The notes beneath the pieces are model-generated. The model saw only the letters and a program-made list of their open reading frames with translations, searched no databases and had not been told where the DNA came from. DNA of 49,427 nt from Nemertoderma westbladi. Taxonomy: Eukaryota; Xenacoelomorpha; Nemertodermatida; Nemertodermatidae. Positions 34,101-44,092 of the stretch are shown one piece after another; within the stretch, counting starts at the first letter, position 1, and every line of letters begins with the position of its first letter. The position numbers and the translations under genes were made by a program. The DNA lies in NCBI GenBank assembly GCA_032718475.1, contig JAUCBJ010006007.1:1-49427 (forward strand), in the 5' to 3' direction.

Positions 34101-36835
34101 GGGCACTGTGAAAGATACGATCTACAAGAACCAATGGCTTCAGTTACAAGGGCACTGTCAAAGAAACGATCTACAAGCACTAATGACTTCAGTTACAAGG
34201 GCACTGTCAAAGATACGATCTACAAGAACTAATGGCTTCAGTAACAAGGGCACTGTCAAAGATACGATCTACAAGAACTAATGGTTTCAGTAACAAGGGC
34301 ACTGTCAAAGATACGATCTACAAGAACTAATGGCTTCAGTTACAAGGGCACTGTCAAAGATACGATCTACAAGAACTAATGGTTTCAGTAACAAGGGCAC
34401 TGTCAAAGATACGATCTACAAGAACTAATGGCTTCAGTTACAAGGGCACTGTCAAAGAAACGATCTACAAGAACTAATGGCTTCAGTTACAAGGGCACTG
34501 TCAAAGATACGATCTACAAGAACTAATGGCTTCAGTTACAAGGGTACTGTCAAAAATACGATCTACAAGAACTAATGACTTCAGTTACATGGGCACTGTG
34601 AAAGATACGATCTACAAGAACCAATGGCTTCAGTTACAAGGGCACTGTCAAAGAAACGATCTACAAGAACTAATGGCTTCAGTAACAAGGGCACTGTCAA
34701 AGAAACGATCTACAAGACCTAATGGCTTCAGTTACAAGGGTACTGTCAAAAATACGATCTACAAGAACTAATGACTTCAGTTACATGGGCACTGTGAAAG
34801 ATACGATCTACAAGAACCAATGGCTTCAGTTACAAGGGCACTGTCAAAGAAACGATCTACAAGCACTAATGACTTCAGTTACAAGGGCACTGTCAAAGAA
34901 ACGATCTACAAGAACCAATGGCTTCAGTTACAAGGGCACTGTCAAAGAAACGATCTACAAGAACTAATGGCTTCAGTTACAAGGGCACTGTCAAAGATAC
35001 GATCTACAAGAACTAATGGCTTCAGTAACAAGGGCACTGTCAAAGATACGATCTACAAGAACTAATGGCTTCAGTTACAAGGGCACTGTGAAAGATACGA
35101 TCTACAAGAACCAATGGCTTCAGTTACAAGGGCACTGTCAAAGAAACGATCTACAAGCACTAATGACTTCAGTTACAAGGGCACTGTCAAAGAAACGATC
35201 TACAAGAACTAATGGCTTCAGTAACAAGGGCACTGTCAAAGATACGATCTACAAGAACTAATGGCTTCAGTTACATGGGCACTGTCAAAGATACGATCTA
35301 CAAGAACTAATGGTTTCAGTAACAAGGGCACTGTCAAAGATACGATCTACAAGAACTAATGGCTTCAGTTACAAGGGCACTGTCAAAGAAACGATCTACA
35401 AGAACTAATGGCTTCAGTTACAAGGGCACTGTCAAAGATACGATCTACAAGAACTAATGGCTTCAGTTACAAGGGTACTGTCAAAAATACGATCTACAAG
35501 AACTAATGACTTCAGTTACATGGGCACTGTGAAAGATACGATCTACAAGAACCAATGGCTTCAGTTACAAGGGCACTGTCAAAGAAACGATCTACAAGAA
35601 CTAATGGCTTCAGTAACAAGGGCACTGTCAAAGAAACGATCTACAAGACCTAATGGCTTCAAGTAAAAGGGCACTGTCAAAGATACGATCTACAAGAACT
35701 AATGGCTTCAGTAACAAGGGCACTGTCAAAGATACGATCTACAAGAACTAATGGTTTCAGTAACAAGGGCACTGTCAAAGATACGATCTACAAGAACTAA
35801 TGGCTTCAGTTACATGGGCACTGTCAAAGAAACGATCTACAAGAACTAATGGCTTCAGTTACAAGGGCACTGTCAAAGAAACGATCTACAAGAACTAATG
35901 GCTTCAGTTACAAGGGTACTGTCAAAGATACGATCTACAAGAACTAATGACTTCAGTTACAAGGGCACTGTCAAAGATACGATCTACAAGAACTAATGAC
36001 TTCAGTTACATGGGCACTGTGAAAGATACGATCTACAAGAACCAATGGCTTCAGTTACAAGGGCACTGTGAAAGATACGATCTACAAGAACTAATGGCTT
36101 CAGTTACAAGGGCACTGTCAAAGAAACGATCTACAAGAACTAATGGCTTCAGTAACAAGGGCACTGTCAAAGAAACGATATACAAGGCTTCAGTTACAAG
36201 GGCACTGTCAAAGATACGATCTACAAGAACTAATGGCTTCAGTTACATGGGCACTGTGAAAGATACGATCTACAAGAACTAATGGCTTCAGTTACAAGGG
36301 TACTGTCAAAGATACGATCTACAAGAACTAATGACTTCAGTTACAAGGGCACTGTCAAAGAAACGATCTACAAGAACTAATGGCTTCAGTTACATGGGCA
36401 CTGTCAAAGAAACGATCTACACGAACTAATGGCTTCAGTTACATGGGCACTGTGAAAGATACGATCTACAAGAACTAATGGCTTCAGTTACAAGGGCACT
36501 GTCAAAGAAACGATCTACAAGAACTAATGGCTTCAGTTACATGGGCACTGTCAAAGAAACGATCTACACGAACTAATGGCTTCAGTTACATGGGCACTGT
36601 GAAAGATACGATCTACAAGAACCAATGGCTTCAGTTACAAGGGCACTGTCAAAGATACGATCTACAAGAACTAATGGCTTCAGTTACATGGGCACTGTCA
36701 AAGAAACGATCTACACGAACTAATGGCTTCAGTTACATGGGCACTGTGAAAGATACGATCTACAAGAACCAATGGCTTCAGTTACAAGGGCACTGTCAAA
36801 GATACGATCTACAAGAACTAAGGGCTTCAGGTAAG
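31169..36835. repeat. 49-bp satellite array, right block (about 115 units)
   Basis: The same unit and variants as the left block, continuing after the RTE insertion. Rare variants GGGTACTGTCAAAAATACG at 32,291 and 32,487 recur 2,254 bp later (46 units) at 34,545 and 34,741, and once more 19 units on, at 35,476. One unit near 36,180 has lost 8 bp, and one at 35,657 is rearranged (CTTCAAGTAAAAGGG). The array ends at GGGCTTCAGGTAAGGG, after which unrelated sequence begins. Confidence 0.97.
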
Positions 36836-36902
36836 GGAACCACCAAATTATTTCCTCAACTCAATATACCATGTATGTACCACTGTAGTAACTACATAAC
36901 TA

Positions 36903-37306
36903 CTAACTATACTAAATAAATATATACTAAATAAATATATACTAAACAAATATACTAAATAAATATATACTAAATAAATATACATTAAATAAATATACTA
37001 AATAAATATATATACGAAATAAATATACTAAATAAATATACTAAATAAATATATACTAAATATATATAAACAAAATAAATATACTATATATATATATACT
37101 AAATAAATATATACTAAATTAAATAAATATATACTAAATAAATATATACTAAATAAATATAAACAAAATAAATATACTATACAAATATATACTAAATATA
37201 TATATATACTAAATAAACATATTCTAAATAAATATATACTAAATAAATATATACTAACTAAATATAAACAAAATAAATATACTATATAAATATATACTAA
37301 ATATAT
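36903..37306. repeat. AT-rich tandem repeat, TAAATAAATATATACTA type
   Basis: Irregular repeats of AAATAAATATATACT with AAACAAAATAAATATACTAT variants. They lie in the last intron of the minus-strand gene. Confidence 0.9.
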
Positions 37307-37544
37307 TGTAATGGGCGGCTTATCTGCTTTAGCCTAAACCCCCCTCCCTCGAGTTCTCTAACGCATGTAGCACAAAAGCAGCAAAGCAGTAACGTCTTTA
37401 TGAATATATTAACATATTATACTGATATACAAATTACATCGATTATTATAGTTAGGACAGACACACAGGGTAAGGCGCACAACAACGGCCTACATCTGTA
37501 CATAAAATAGGCTACAGTATGGTAACTACCGGTACCTTCTTACA
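37307..37544. mobile_element. Probable solo LTR (238 bp)
   Basis: A block of ordinary composition interrupts the AT repeat. It begins TGTAATGGG and ends TTCTTACA, so it has TG...CA borders within a TGTAA/TTACA inverted end. ATAT flanks both sides, but this is uninformative in AT repeat DNA. It has no coding capacity. A TRIM or another short element is an alternative. Confidence 0.45.
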
Positions 37545-37884
37545 ATATATATATACTAAATAAACATATTCTAAATAAATATATACTAAATAAATATATA
37601 CTAACTAAATATAAACAAAATAAATATACTAAATAAATATATACTAAATAAATATATACTAAATAAATATATACTAAATTAAATAAATATATACTAAATA
37701 AATATATACTAAATAAATATAAACAAAATAAATATACTATATAAATATATACTAAATATATATATATACTAAATAAATATATACTAAATAAATATATAGT
37801 AAATAAATATAAACAAAATAAATATACTATATAAATATATATTAAATAAATATATACGAAATAAATATATACTAAATAAATATA
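37545..37884. repeat. AT-rich tandem repeat, continued
   Basis: The same AAATAAATATATACT family as at 36.9-37.3 kb. It starts directly at the splice donor of the ataxin-7-like exon, so read-through of that donor would translate a Tyr/Ile/Leu/Val repeat. Confidence 0.9.
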
Positions 37885-37889
37885 CTCAC

Positions 37890-38734
37890 GTCCACTGAAT
37901 GATTTCGACTTGGATAAACCCGATGCTACAACCAATCCGTTAGGGGGCGTTCGAATAGCGGTGGAAGCATCTTTCGCTATAGAAGCTATCGTGTTGCCAA
38001 GGTAGCAGTTGTCACCCGCACGCGGCCGTTTACCTTTGTTCAGGGGATTTACCACCGGGATGATGCGGGAAACCGCGGCATCGTGACCAAGGGAAGACGC
38101 AGAATGGAGCGCAAGCGACTCCATATCCGTGTCGGAGCAATGGGTGTCTGTGTCGGCCACGGAGAACAGCACCGGCGTAGGATTGGTATCAGCGTGAAGT
38201 AATGGCATCTGATTGGTTAGGATATCCATAGACGTTGGCATCTGATTGGTTAGGATATCCATAGACGTTTGGCCAATCATCTCTTCGACGGGCATAGCAA
38301 GAAGTGCTTCCAGACTGGAGGAGGATGCGGGATGAATAGGTCCGTTGCTAAGCAGCGTATCCAAGGGACCAGCAGATGGAGCCGTCTGATTGGGCGCCGC
38401 CAGCAGAGAGTCCAACGCTTCCAGGTCAACTGTGAGGGCGTCCCAATGGGGGGGCGGGTTTGGGATCAGTTCCGGTGGCCGCAGTTCCGTGCCAAGTAGA
38501 CTGGGGGTGTCTGTGAGAGAGAGATTAGGGAAAGCGGATCCGGTACCAGGGCTGATGGCACTGTAGTCCCGTTGCACTGTCAGGGGGGATTTGCGACGCG
38601 ACTTGGCGGCGGGACGATTGGAAGGCGAGTTGAATGTGGCCGATTGGGCCAAGGCCGATTGCCCGCTGCCGTGCGATGTGCGATTAAGTATGTTGGGGGG
38701 AGAAGGAACTACGTGAGCTTCACTGTAATCCGAA
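37890..38734 (-). CDS. ATXN7: Ataxin-7-like gene, large Ser/Pro-rich exon
   Basis: The acceptor ATTAATTACTTTCAG precedes TTCGGATTAC. The donor is GGAC followed by GTGAGTAT. The exon is 845 bp (1 + 281 codons + 1), phase 2 in and phase 1 out, fitting its neighbours. The product is a long disordered segment: SRRKSPLTVQRDYS, a PELIPNPPPHWDAL stretch, acidic Leu-rich short motifs (DLEALDSLLAAP, LDTLLSNG, LEALLAMPVEEM) that resemble protein-docking helices, and a basic patch NKGKRPRAG near the end. An 11-residue unit, TSMDILTNQMP, is repeated twice in tandem (33-bp DNA duplication near 38,210-38,275). In ataxin-7 proteins the region after the conserved blocks is likewise Ser/Pro-rich with basic clusters. 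Assignment depends mainly on phase and order. The apparent frame past the donor is AT-repeat translation, not protein. Confidence 0.75.
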
Positions 38735-38874
38735 CTGAAAGTAATTAATATAAAAATGTTAATCTTGGGTGACACTTTTAATTTCGAACTGCCAACCTCT
38801 AAACTTCTAAAACATTATTGATCACTGAAGCACCTTAAACTAACACATTCGCACAAACCTACAACTTTACATCT

Positions 38875-39700
38875 ACAGCTATTTAAATATTCCACTAATT
38901 TAATAAAATTATTAGTTAATATATTAACTATATTTAAATAACTAAATATATTTTTAATTCTTAAACTATTTTCTAATTATCACCAGAAGAAATGGACTCA
39001 GCGTAATTTTTAGACCTTAGAACATTTCTTAATTATCGATTATAACAATTGGTTATTGATTATTGACATAACAAATATTAACCAATAGGAGATGGTTTAG
39101 CGCGAAATTCAAACTCAAATCTTTACCTGCATTTTTCTCATATGTGCTTATTATTTACTAAAAATCTAAAAAATCTCCTCCGCCATTTCTTAACGGATTT
39201 CGATTCTGTTTGTTGGACATTGTAGGTAAAGATTGTGTCTACAGAATAATGGAGCAGATTTTCAAAATTTTGCTGCAATCAAAAGTTATGACGTCACAAA
39301 TGTAATTTTTTCATAAAAGTTTTTTTTTCGAATAAATGACATTGATGACGTTATAACTTCTGACTGAGGCAAAATTTTGTAAATCCGGCCCATTATTCTG
39401 TAGACAGAATCCTCAGCTACAACCTCCCACAAAAAATTGAAATCTGTTAAGAAATGGCGGAGGAGATAGATTTTTAGTAAAGTATAAGCACATTTGATAA
39501 AAATGCAGGTAAACATTTGAGTTTGAATATCGCACTAAACCATCACCTATTGGTTAATATTTATTATGTAATAGTAAATGGTTTTGTTCAGAAGGAAAAT
39601 AGTTAAGAATTAAAAATATATTATTAGTTATTTAAATATAGTTAATATATTAACTAATAATTTTATTAAATTAGTGGAATATTTAAATAGCTGTATCTCA
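38875..39700. repeat. Near-complete palindrome (hairpin element), arms ~400 bp
   Basis: The outer arms (38,875-38,990 and 39,590-39,700) mirror each other through TTAGTTAATATATTAACT-type sequence. The inner arms mirror through GAGATGGTTTAG/CTAAACCATC, CTCCTCCGCCATTTCTTAAC / GTTAAGAAATGGCGGAGGAG and ACAGAATAATGG/CCATTATTCTGT. The centre is about 39,318, so the hairpin has almost no loop. Non-coding, in an intron of the ataxin-7-like gene. Confidence 0.85.
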
Positions 39701-39817
39701 AAAACTAAAAGTCGTATAGCGATGCAGATTCTACCATTAAAATCACCGTAAAATTTTGTATTAGATAAAATAATAATAAAATAATAAAAAACGTCCAATG
39801 TTATCCTTCTCGGTGAA

Positions 39818-41177
39818 CCCCCCCCCCCCCCCCCCCCCATATTATCACTAACATGAGTACTCTGGTTACATATTGGATCACCCAGATATATTGCATGTTT
39901 ACTTTACTAACTGAGTTAGTAAAAAGTTATGTTTATTGTTTTGGTTAGCTGCGGTTTCGTTTCCGTTAATTTTAAAGTTTTTAAACCCACTAAACTATAA
40001 ACACATTATTGTTATTTGCGGACAATGTGCGCCATTAATTATATAATATTGTGTATTTTTATGATGGGGTGTGTTTGCACTCTGCAACGTAGAAAACATC
40101 CAGGAACCGTTACAATAAAATCTGAAAAGTTACTTTTATTTTTAAATTGTTACTTTTTCGCTCGAATATACCACAACATCGGGAAAAAAAGTTTCACTTT
40201 TTTTCCCTAGGGAAAAAAGTAATCAATAGGAATGCATTGATTTCAATTTTTTTCCCGGCGAAAAAGTAAAGTAAAATATTTTTGGTGGAATTTCTTAAAT
40301 GTTATTAAATATATTGAAAGAGCATCGACGTAGAAAAGGTTTGCAAGTAATTTGAGCAAAATCCATTCACACACTCAAAAGTTATTGCACCTTTAGTGTC
40401 TGCAAGGCGAATTCCAAAACGGAACTCAATATCCAATATTGGTTTAGGTAGTTAAGCAGCTCTCCAGTTACATAATAAATATTCGAGAACACAAAATTAT
40501 TGTAACATTGAGTAAGGCGGCATCAGGAGTTGAAGAGTAGAATAATTTGAATAGCAGTAACTATATATGGCTTTCTGCTTGTCAGTTCAACATCTTGAAG
40601 ATCATTCTCCCCAATAACACAACCATTACCAAAACAACAAACCTACTTTTCTATGGTTGCACCACATTCCCTAGCTAGGTTGTGCGAAACGTTTTTTAAG
40701 TTGCTTTTATTATCTCTATATTAATTTTTACAAAGCCAAAAAAAACAACAGATACTAAATGTAGTATTTCATGCTGACGCAGAACTTATAATATGTAATA
40801 TTTGAGCACCGCTATATTAGAAACCAAAAATAACTAAAAAATTGAAATACCAAAAAAAAATTGATTTTTTCTCTCTTCGAAACTTTTACCAAAGATACAC
40901 TTAGGGACCAAAAATGAATAAAACATCTGATAAAATTAACCTGTAACTGCCGCCATAGTGTAGATTTCAAAGAGGTGGAATTGTGTATGGCAGATTTCAT
41001 TTTTTCCTTTAAATTTCCGAAATTGCATTTTCAAAAATTTGTAAATAGTTTTTACTTTGATTCCTAAACTAGCATAACATTACATATTTTGTGAGGATTA
41101 CATATTGTCATTTTTGGTATCAGAATAATGTCACAAAATTTTAAGTTGCGGCCACACGACAATAACCGACCACAAAC
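39818..41177. other. Intron of ataxin-7-like gene
   Basis: It starts with a run of 21 C (39,818-39,838). The rest is AT-rich; a small inverted repeat with GGGAAAAAAAG / CTTTTTTTCCC lies at about 40,180-40,220. No exon is supported. Confidence 0.5.
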
Positions 41178-41398
41178 CTGGAACGGCCGAAATTAGAACG
41201 ACTGGAATTCGTCGCAGACACGGAAGCACCACTAGATGGCATCATACTACTAGGCCTGTTAAGCCCAGCTGATTGCGTTGTTATATTCTGTTCCGATTCC
41301 AACCGCTCGATGGCATCCATTAAAGCCGAGTGGACAATATCCATACCGCGACTGTAGGCGAAGTTACGGCCACGCATTCGGGCAGAGAAAGTACACAT
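41178..41398 (-). CDS. ATXN7: Ataxin-7-like gene, exon with the second conserved block
   Basis: The acceptor TCTACTTTATATGCAG precedes ATGTGTACT. The donor is CGTTCCAG followed by GTTTGT. The 221-bp exon starts in phase 0 and ends in phase 2, matching the exons on both sides. It encodes CTFSARMRGRNFAYSRGMD and then HSALMDAIERLESEQ. This matches the pattern of the second conserved segment of ataxin-7 family proteins (C-T-F, small linker, G-R, aromatic, then a helix with A-L and E): the vertebrate proteins have a CTFGSRQIGRGYY-type block there. A Ser/Asn-rich stretch follows. The GTTTGT donor is weak but usable. The function of this block within SAGA is not established by anything seen here. 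Confidence 0.75.
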
Positions 41399-41580
41399 CT
41401 GCATATAAAGTAGACATCAGTAATAGAAGTAGAAACAACAAAATAAAGTAGACAGTATAGACAATACGAAGAGAGTATAAATATACACGAAGTGGGGACT
41501 TCGCGCAGCACGAAGTTGGCAGAGCCTTAGCGAATTGACACTGTTAGGGGGTAGGTCAATTTATGCAAATAGTCACGTTG

Positions 41581-41596
41581 GCCCTCTAGCGGCAGA
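41581..41596 (-). promoter_or_regulatory. CTCF-like motif inside the MITE
   Basis: The minus strand reads TCTGCCGCTAGAGGGC, matching the CTCF core. A weaker version is at about 41,732. The same word occurs in the large foldback arms. Confidence 0.35.
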
Positions 41597-41862
41597 CTGG
41601 AGAACTGCAGATGGATTCGCCTCCTTTGAAAGTCACAGCTAATGGTCTAATACATATCTGCCAAGTTTCAGCTTAAACGGATTAAAAGCAAAGAAATGGG
41701 AGGGCATTTAATGTTTAGACATGTGGCCCTCTAGCGGGAGACCATTGCACTGATGGTGTCTGAAAGTCTCTCAAAAATCTCAACTTTTGCTCATATTGAT
41801 ACCTACAAATTTTCAACTTGGCAGCTTTAAATCCGACAAAGTTATTAGCATGTCAAAATCGT

Positions 41863-41920
41863 AACGACGACGACGACGACAACGACGACGACGACGACAA
41901 CGACGACGACGACGACGACA
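41863..41920. repeat. (ACG)n microsatellite
   Basis: About 19 ACG/ACA triplets within the MITE. Confidence 0.9.
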
Positions 41921-42131
41921 ACTATTTGCATAAATTGACCCACCCCCTAACAGTGTCAATTCGCTAAGGCTCCGCCAACTTCGTGGCTCGCCCCACATAG
42001 AAAGTAAACATCAAGCGTACAATTATATAGAAATAAGATATTATCTACTTTGAATGTAGAATGTGTAATTGAAGACAGTCTTCTCGATAGAAGTGGGCTA
42101 AATAAGAAAGCAATGTGTCAGGGGAAAGTGA

Positions 42132-42212
42132 CTGTGGTTAGCTCAACGGATGAGGCCAAATAAGACGAAACGCGTAGAGTGGTGGTTAGAGGTTCAACCG
42201 CCTGGAAACTTC
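42132..42212 (+). ncRNA. tRNA-like sequence, degraded
   Basis: An exact box A (TAGCTCAACGG) at 42,139 and a box-B-like GGTTCAACCG at 42,191 lie about 40 bp apart. Stems are not convincing. It is probably the head of a tRNA-derived SINE in the intron. Confidence 0.35.
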
Positions 42213-42552
42213 CGAAATTTTTTGATTTCTGAACAAAATCATATTGAAATGTCATCTATGTATAGAAATCATGCATATGTAAAGAAAGTAGATATATTTT
42301 TTAGAAAATTGACAACGACAATGACAATACAGAAGTACAAATGTAGATTAGACATCTACAAAAAGTAGATATAACATAACTTAAACAAAATTGGTACTTT
42401 GTGGAAATATAACATTTGAATTATTGTGCAATTATACATTTACTACTTAACACTATACTTATAAAGCAACACACTGCAATGGGACAGGGGTGGTTTTAAA
42501 CTTATAAATAACTTAATGCATTCAGACAGGGAGGTTTGGCACATATAAAATA

Positions 42553-42832
42553 ACTTAGCTCCACTGCCGAGGATACGAAATCTCTGGATGGCACATTCAC
42601 AAGAATGCTGCGCCGGGTTCATTGTGCCAAGTACAATGCACACATCTCCAATCAGACTCAACACAATATTGGAGGTGTTTGTTTCAATAATCTCCCCTAG
42701 TTTGACACTTGAACGGAACCGCCTCCGCTTTGTAGGACATTGCTTTCGCCGTGAGGACCAGACAGTGCATAATCTTGTGCTCTGGCGGTCTCATGGAGCG
42801 AATAAGCATGGTATGGGGGACAGCCAATAGGA
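42553..42832 (+). pseudogene. RTE-like retrotransposon fragment (C-terminal part) next to the 41-bp array
   Basis: It encodes TAEDTKSLDGTFTRMLRRVH, and then in another frame LTLERNRLRFVGHCFRRED. It thus equals the C-terminal block of the RTE family, with at least one frameshift near 42,680 and loss of both ends (no stop, no tail). The 41-bp repeat words GGCACAT / AAAATAACTTA occur on both sides, so it sits within the array. Confidence 0.8.
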
Positions 42833-42834
42833 CG

Positions 42835-43340
42835 GGGTGGATTGGCACATTAAAATAACTTACTGCACTGGGACGGGGTGGTTCGGCACATTAAAATAAC
42901 TTACCGCACTAGGACGGGGTGGTTCGGCACATTAAAATAACTTACTGCACTGGGACGGGATGGTTCGGCACATTAAAATAACTTAATGCACTGGGACGGG
43001 TGGTTCGGCACATTAAAATAACTTACTACACTGGGACGGGTGGTTCGGCACATTAAAATAACTTACTGCACTAGGACGGGGTGGTTCGGCACATTAAAAT
43101 AACTTACTGCACTGGGACGGGATGGTTCGGCACATTAAAATAACTTAATGCACTGGGACGGGTGGTTCGGCACATTAAAATAACTTACTACACTGGGACG
43201 GGTGGTTCGGCACATTAAAATAACTTACTGCACTGGGACGGGATGGTTCGGCACATTAAAATAACTTACCGCACTGGGGTGGGATGGTTTGGCACATTAA
43301 AATAACTTACTGCACTGGGACGGGGGTGGTTCGGCACTCT
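42835..43340. repeat. 41-bp tandem array containing splice-donor copies
   Basis: The unit is (CACTGGGACGGGGTGGTTCG)(GCACATTAAAATAACTTACTG), 40-41 bp, in 12 ordered copies, with degenerate units upstream at 42,470-42,550. A four-unit order of variants (TACTGC, TAATGC, TACTAC, TACTGC) is repeated, giving a ~163-bp higher-order unit. On the minus strand each ACTTAC is GTAAGT. Ten of 12 units keep it (42,858; 42,899; 42,940; 43,021; 43,061; 43,102; 43,183; 43,223; 43,264; 43,305). Those at 42,981 and 43,143 have lost it. Confidence 0.95.
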
Positions 43341-43437
43341 GTGACAATCATTCCGAGTGGCTGTAGCGGAAGTGGCCGTGTTGCTGATAGAAGCGACTCC
43401 AGTCCGACTAATTGGTTTTGGGATTGCTTGGAATGCA
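43311..43437 (-). CDS. ATXN7: Ataxin-7-like gene, linker exon ending in the 41-bp array
   Basis: The acceptor CCACCATTCTATTTCAG precedes TGCATTCC, and the donor GTGCA/GTAAGTTATT is very strong. The length is 127 bp. It takes the two bases left by the exon at 43,797 and ends in phase 0 as the exon at 41,398 requires. It is the only segment I found that reconciles these neighbours. It encodes a Thr/Ala/Ser-rich linker (KPISRTGVASISNTATSATA), then RNDCHRVPNHPRPSA. The last ~25 bp and the donor belong to the first unit of the 41-bp array. The donor is followed by 11 more units, nine of them with an identical GTAAGT. 41 and 40 are not multiples of three, and the frame meets a stop near 43,266, so only the first donor gives the full protein. 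Confidence 0.7.
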
Positions 43438-43440
43438 CTG

Positions 43441-43796
43441 AAATAGAATGGTGGACAGACGGTCTCAACAGCCAACTAATTGTTAATTTATTTAAAAAAA
43501 CTAATTGTTTAATTATTTGAATGTCCAAATAAATTAATTAGTTTCGAATGTTCAAAAAGAACTACTCAAAGAACAAACTTAATGAGGTTGTTCTAGTAAA
43601 AAATACATTATTAAACTGAAAAGTATAACACAAAGATCATTCTTACATTGTCATAAATTAGAAAAACTCAATGAATAAAGTTAGACACGCCAGGAACAAC
43701 TCCCCAAACTAGCAGCAACAGGATGTATTAGGATGATATTAAATCATATAAAATAATCATATAAATGAATAAATAAGATTATATTTAACGTCAAAC
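43441..43796. other. Short intron
   Basis: AT-rich intron DNA between the 296-bp and 127-bp exons. No other feature is seen. Confidence 0.5.
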
Positions 43797-44092
43797 CTTT
43801 TAGCGCTGCGATCCAAACTTATTTTACTGGAATTGGCAGCAAACGCAATTGGATCCATAGCGATTCCTTTTATTCTGGAATGTTCTAGAACTTGGGTACC
43901 GCGGTCCCGGGAGTTTAACCTTGGGGTATGCGTGGGCGGTGGGGTTGAGGTTATATCGAAGTGCTGGTTGGGTGGTTGTTGGGTTGATGGAGTTTGGGAA
44001 GAGTCTTGTTTATTGGCCTTGAGAGCGGAAATCAATAAGTCGAACAATTTGGTTCGTCCAATCACAGAGCGTTTGGATTCCATCGAATGTTT
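43797..44092 (-). CDS. ATXN7: Ataxin-7-like gene, exon with second half of the SCA7 domain
   Basis: The acceptor TTTGCAATTTTGTTACAG precedes AAACATTCG. The donor is GCGCTAAAAG followed by GTTTGA. The 296-bp exon is phase 0 in and phase 2 out. It starts KHSMESKRSVIGRTKLFDLL. The His is the fourth zinc ligand of the SCA7 motif begun in the previous exon, and K-R-x-V-x-G-R-x-K-x-F-D-x-L-L is the conserved helix that follows in ataxin-7 family proteins. In SAGA this domain is known to anchor the deubiquitinase module and contact nucleosomes. The rest is a Pro/Gln/Thr-rich linker (TPSTQQPPNQHFD, STPPPTHTP). Fourteen bases at the exon start, preceded by AG, are duplicated ~51 bp upstream in the intron. 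Confidence 0.88.

Larger units (their letters stand above)
41510..41983. mobile_element. MITE with ~58-bp terminal inverted repeats
   Basis: ACGAAGTTGGCAGAGCCTTA at 41,510 mirrors the sequence ending at 41,983. The match continues through AGCGAATTGACACTGTTAGG and TCAATTTATGCAAATAGT. The interior has two CCCTCTAGCGG-type words and an (ACG)n microsatellite. No ORF of its own. It lies in an intron. Confidence 0.85.

Noticed and set aside
31292-36282. Many ~81-codon frames (MASVTRALSK-type) as genes
   Set aside because: They are translations of the satellite. Their length is set by which units carry GAACCAATGG, and there are no splice sites or independent composition.
22555-36835. CRISPR array
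   Set aside because: Units are contiguous 49-bp repeats with no unique spacers, in an animal genome with introns.
36826-36840. CAG/GTAAGG at the end of the satellite as a real splice donor
   Set aside because: It is on the plus strand, opposite to the host gene, and no plus-strand exon precedes it except satellite.
37540-37889. C-terminal extension rich in YIYLVYIY
   Set aside because: It is translation of the AT-rich tandem repeat beyond a consensus GTGAGT donor.
41813-41998. Arg-rich 61-codon frame on the minus strand
   Set aside because: It is translation of the (ACG)n microsatellite and the MITE end.
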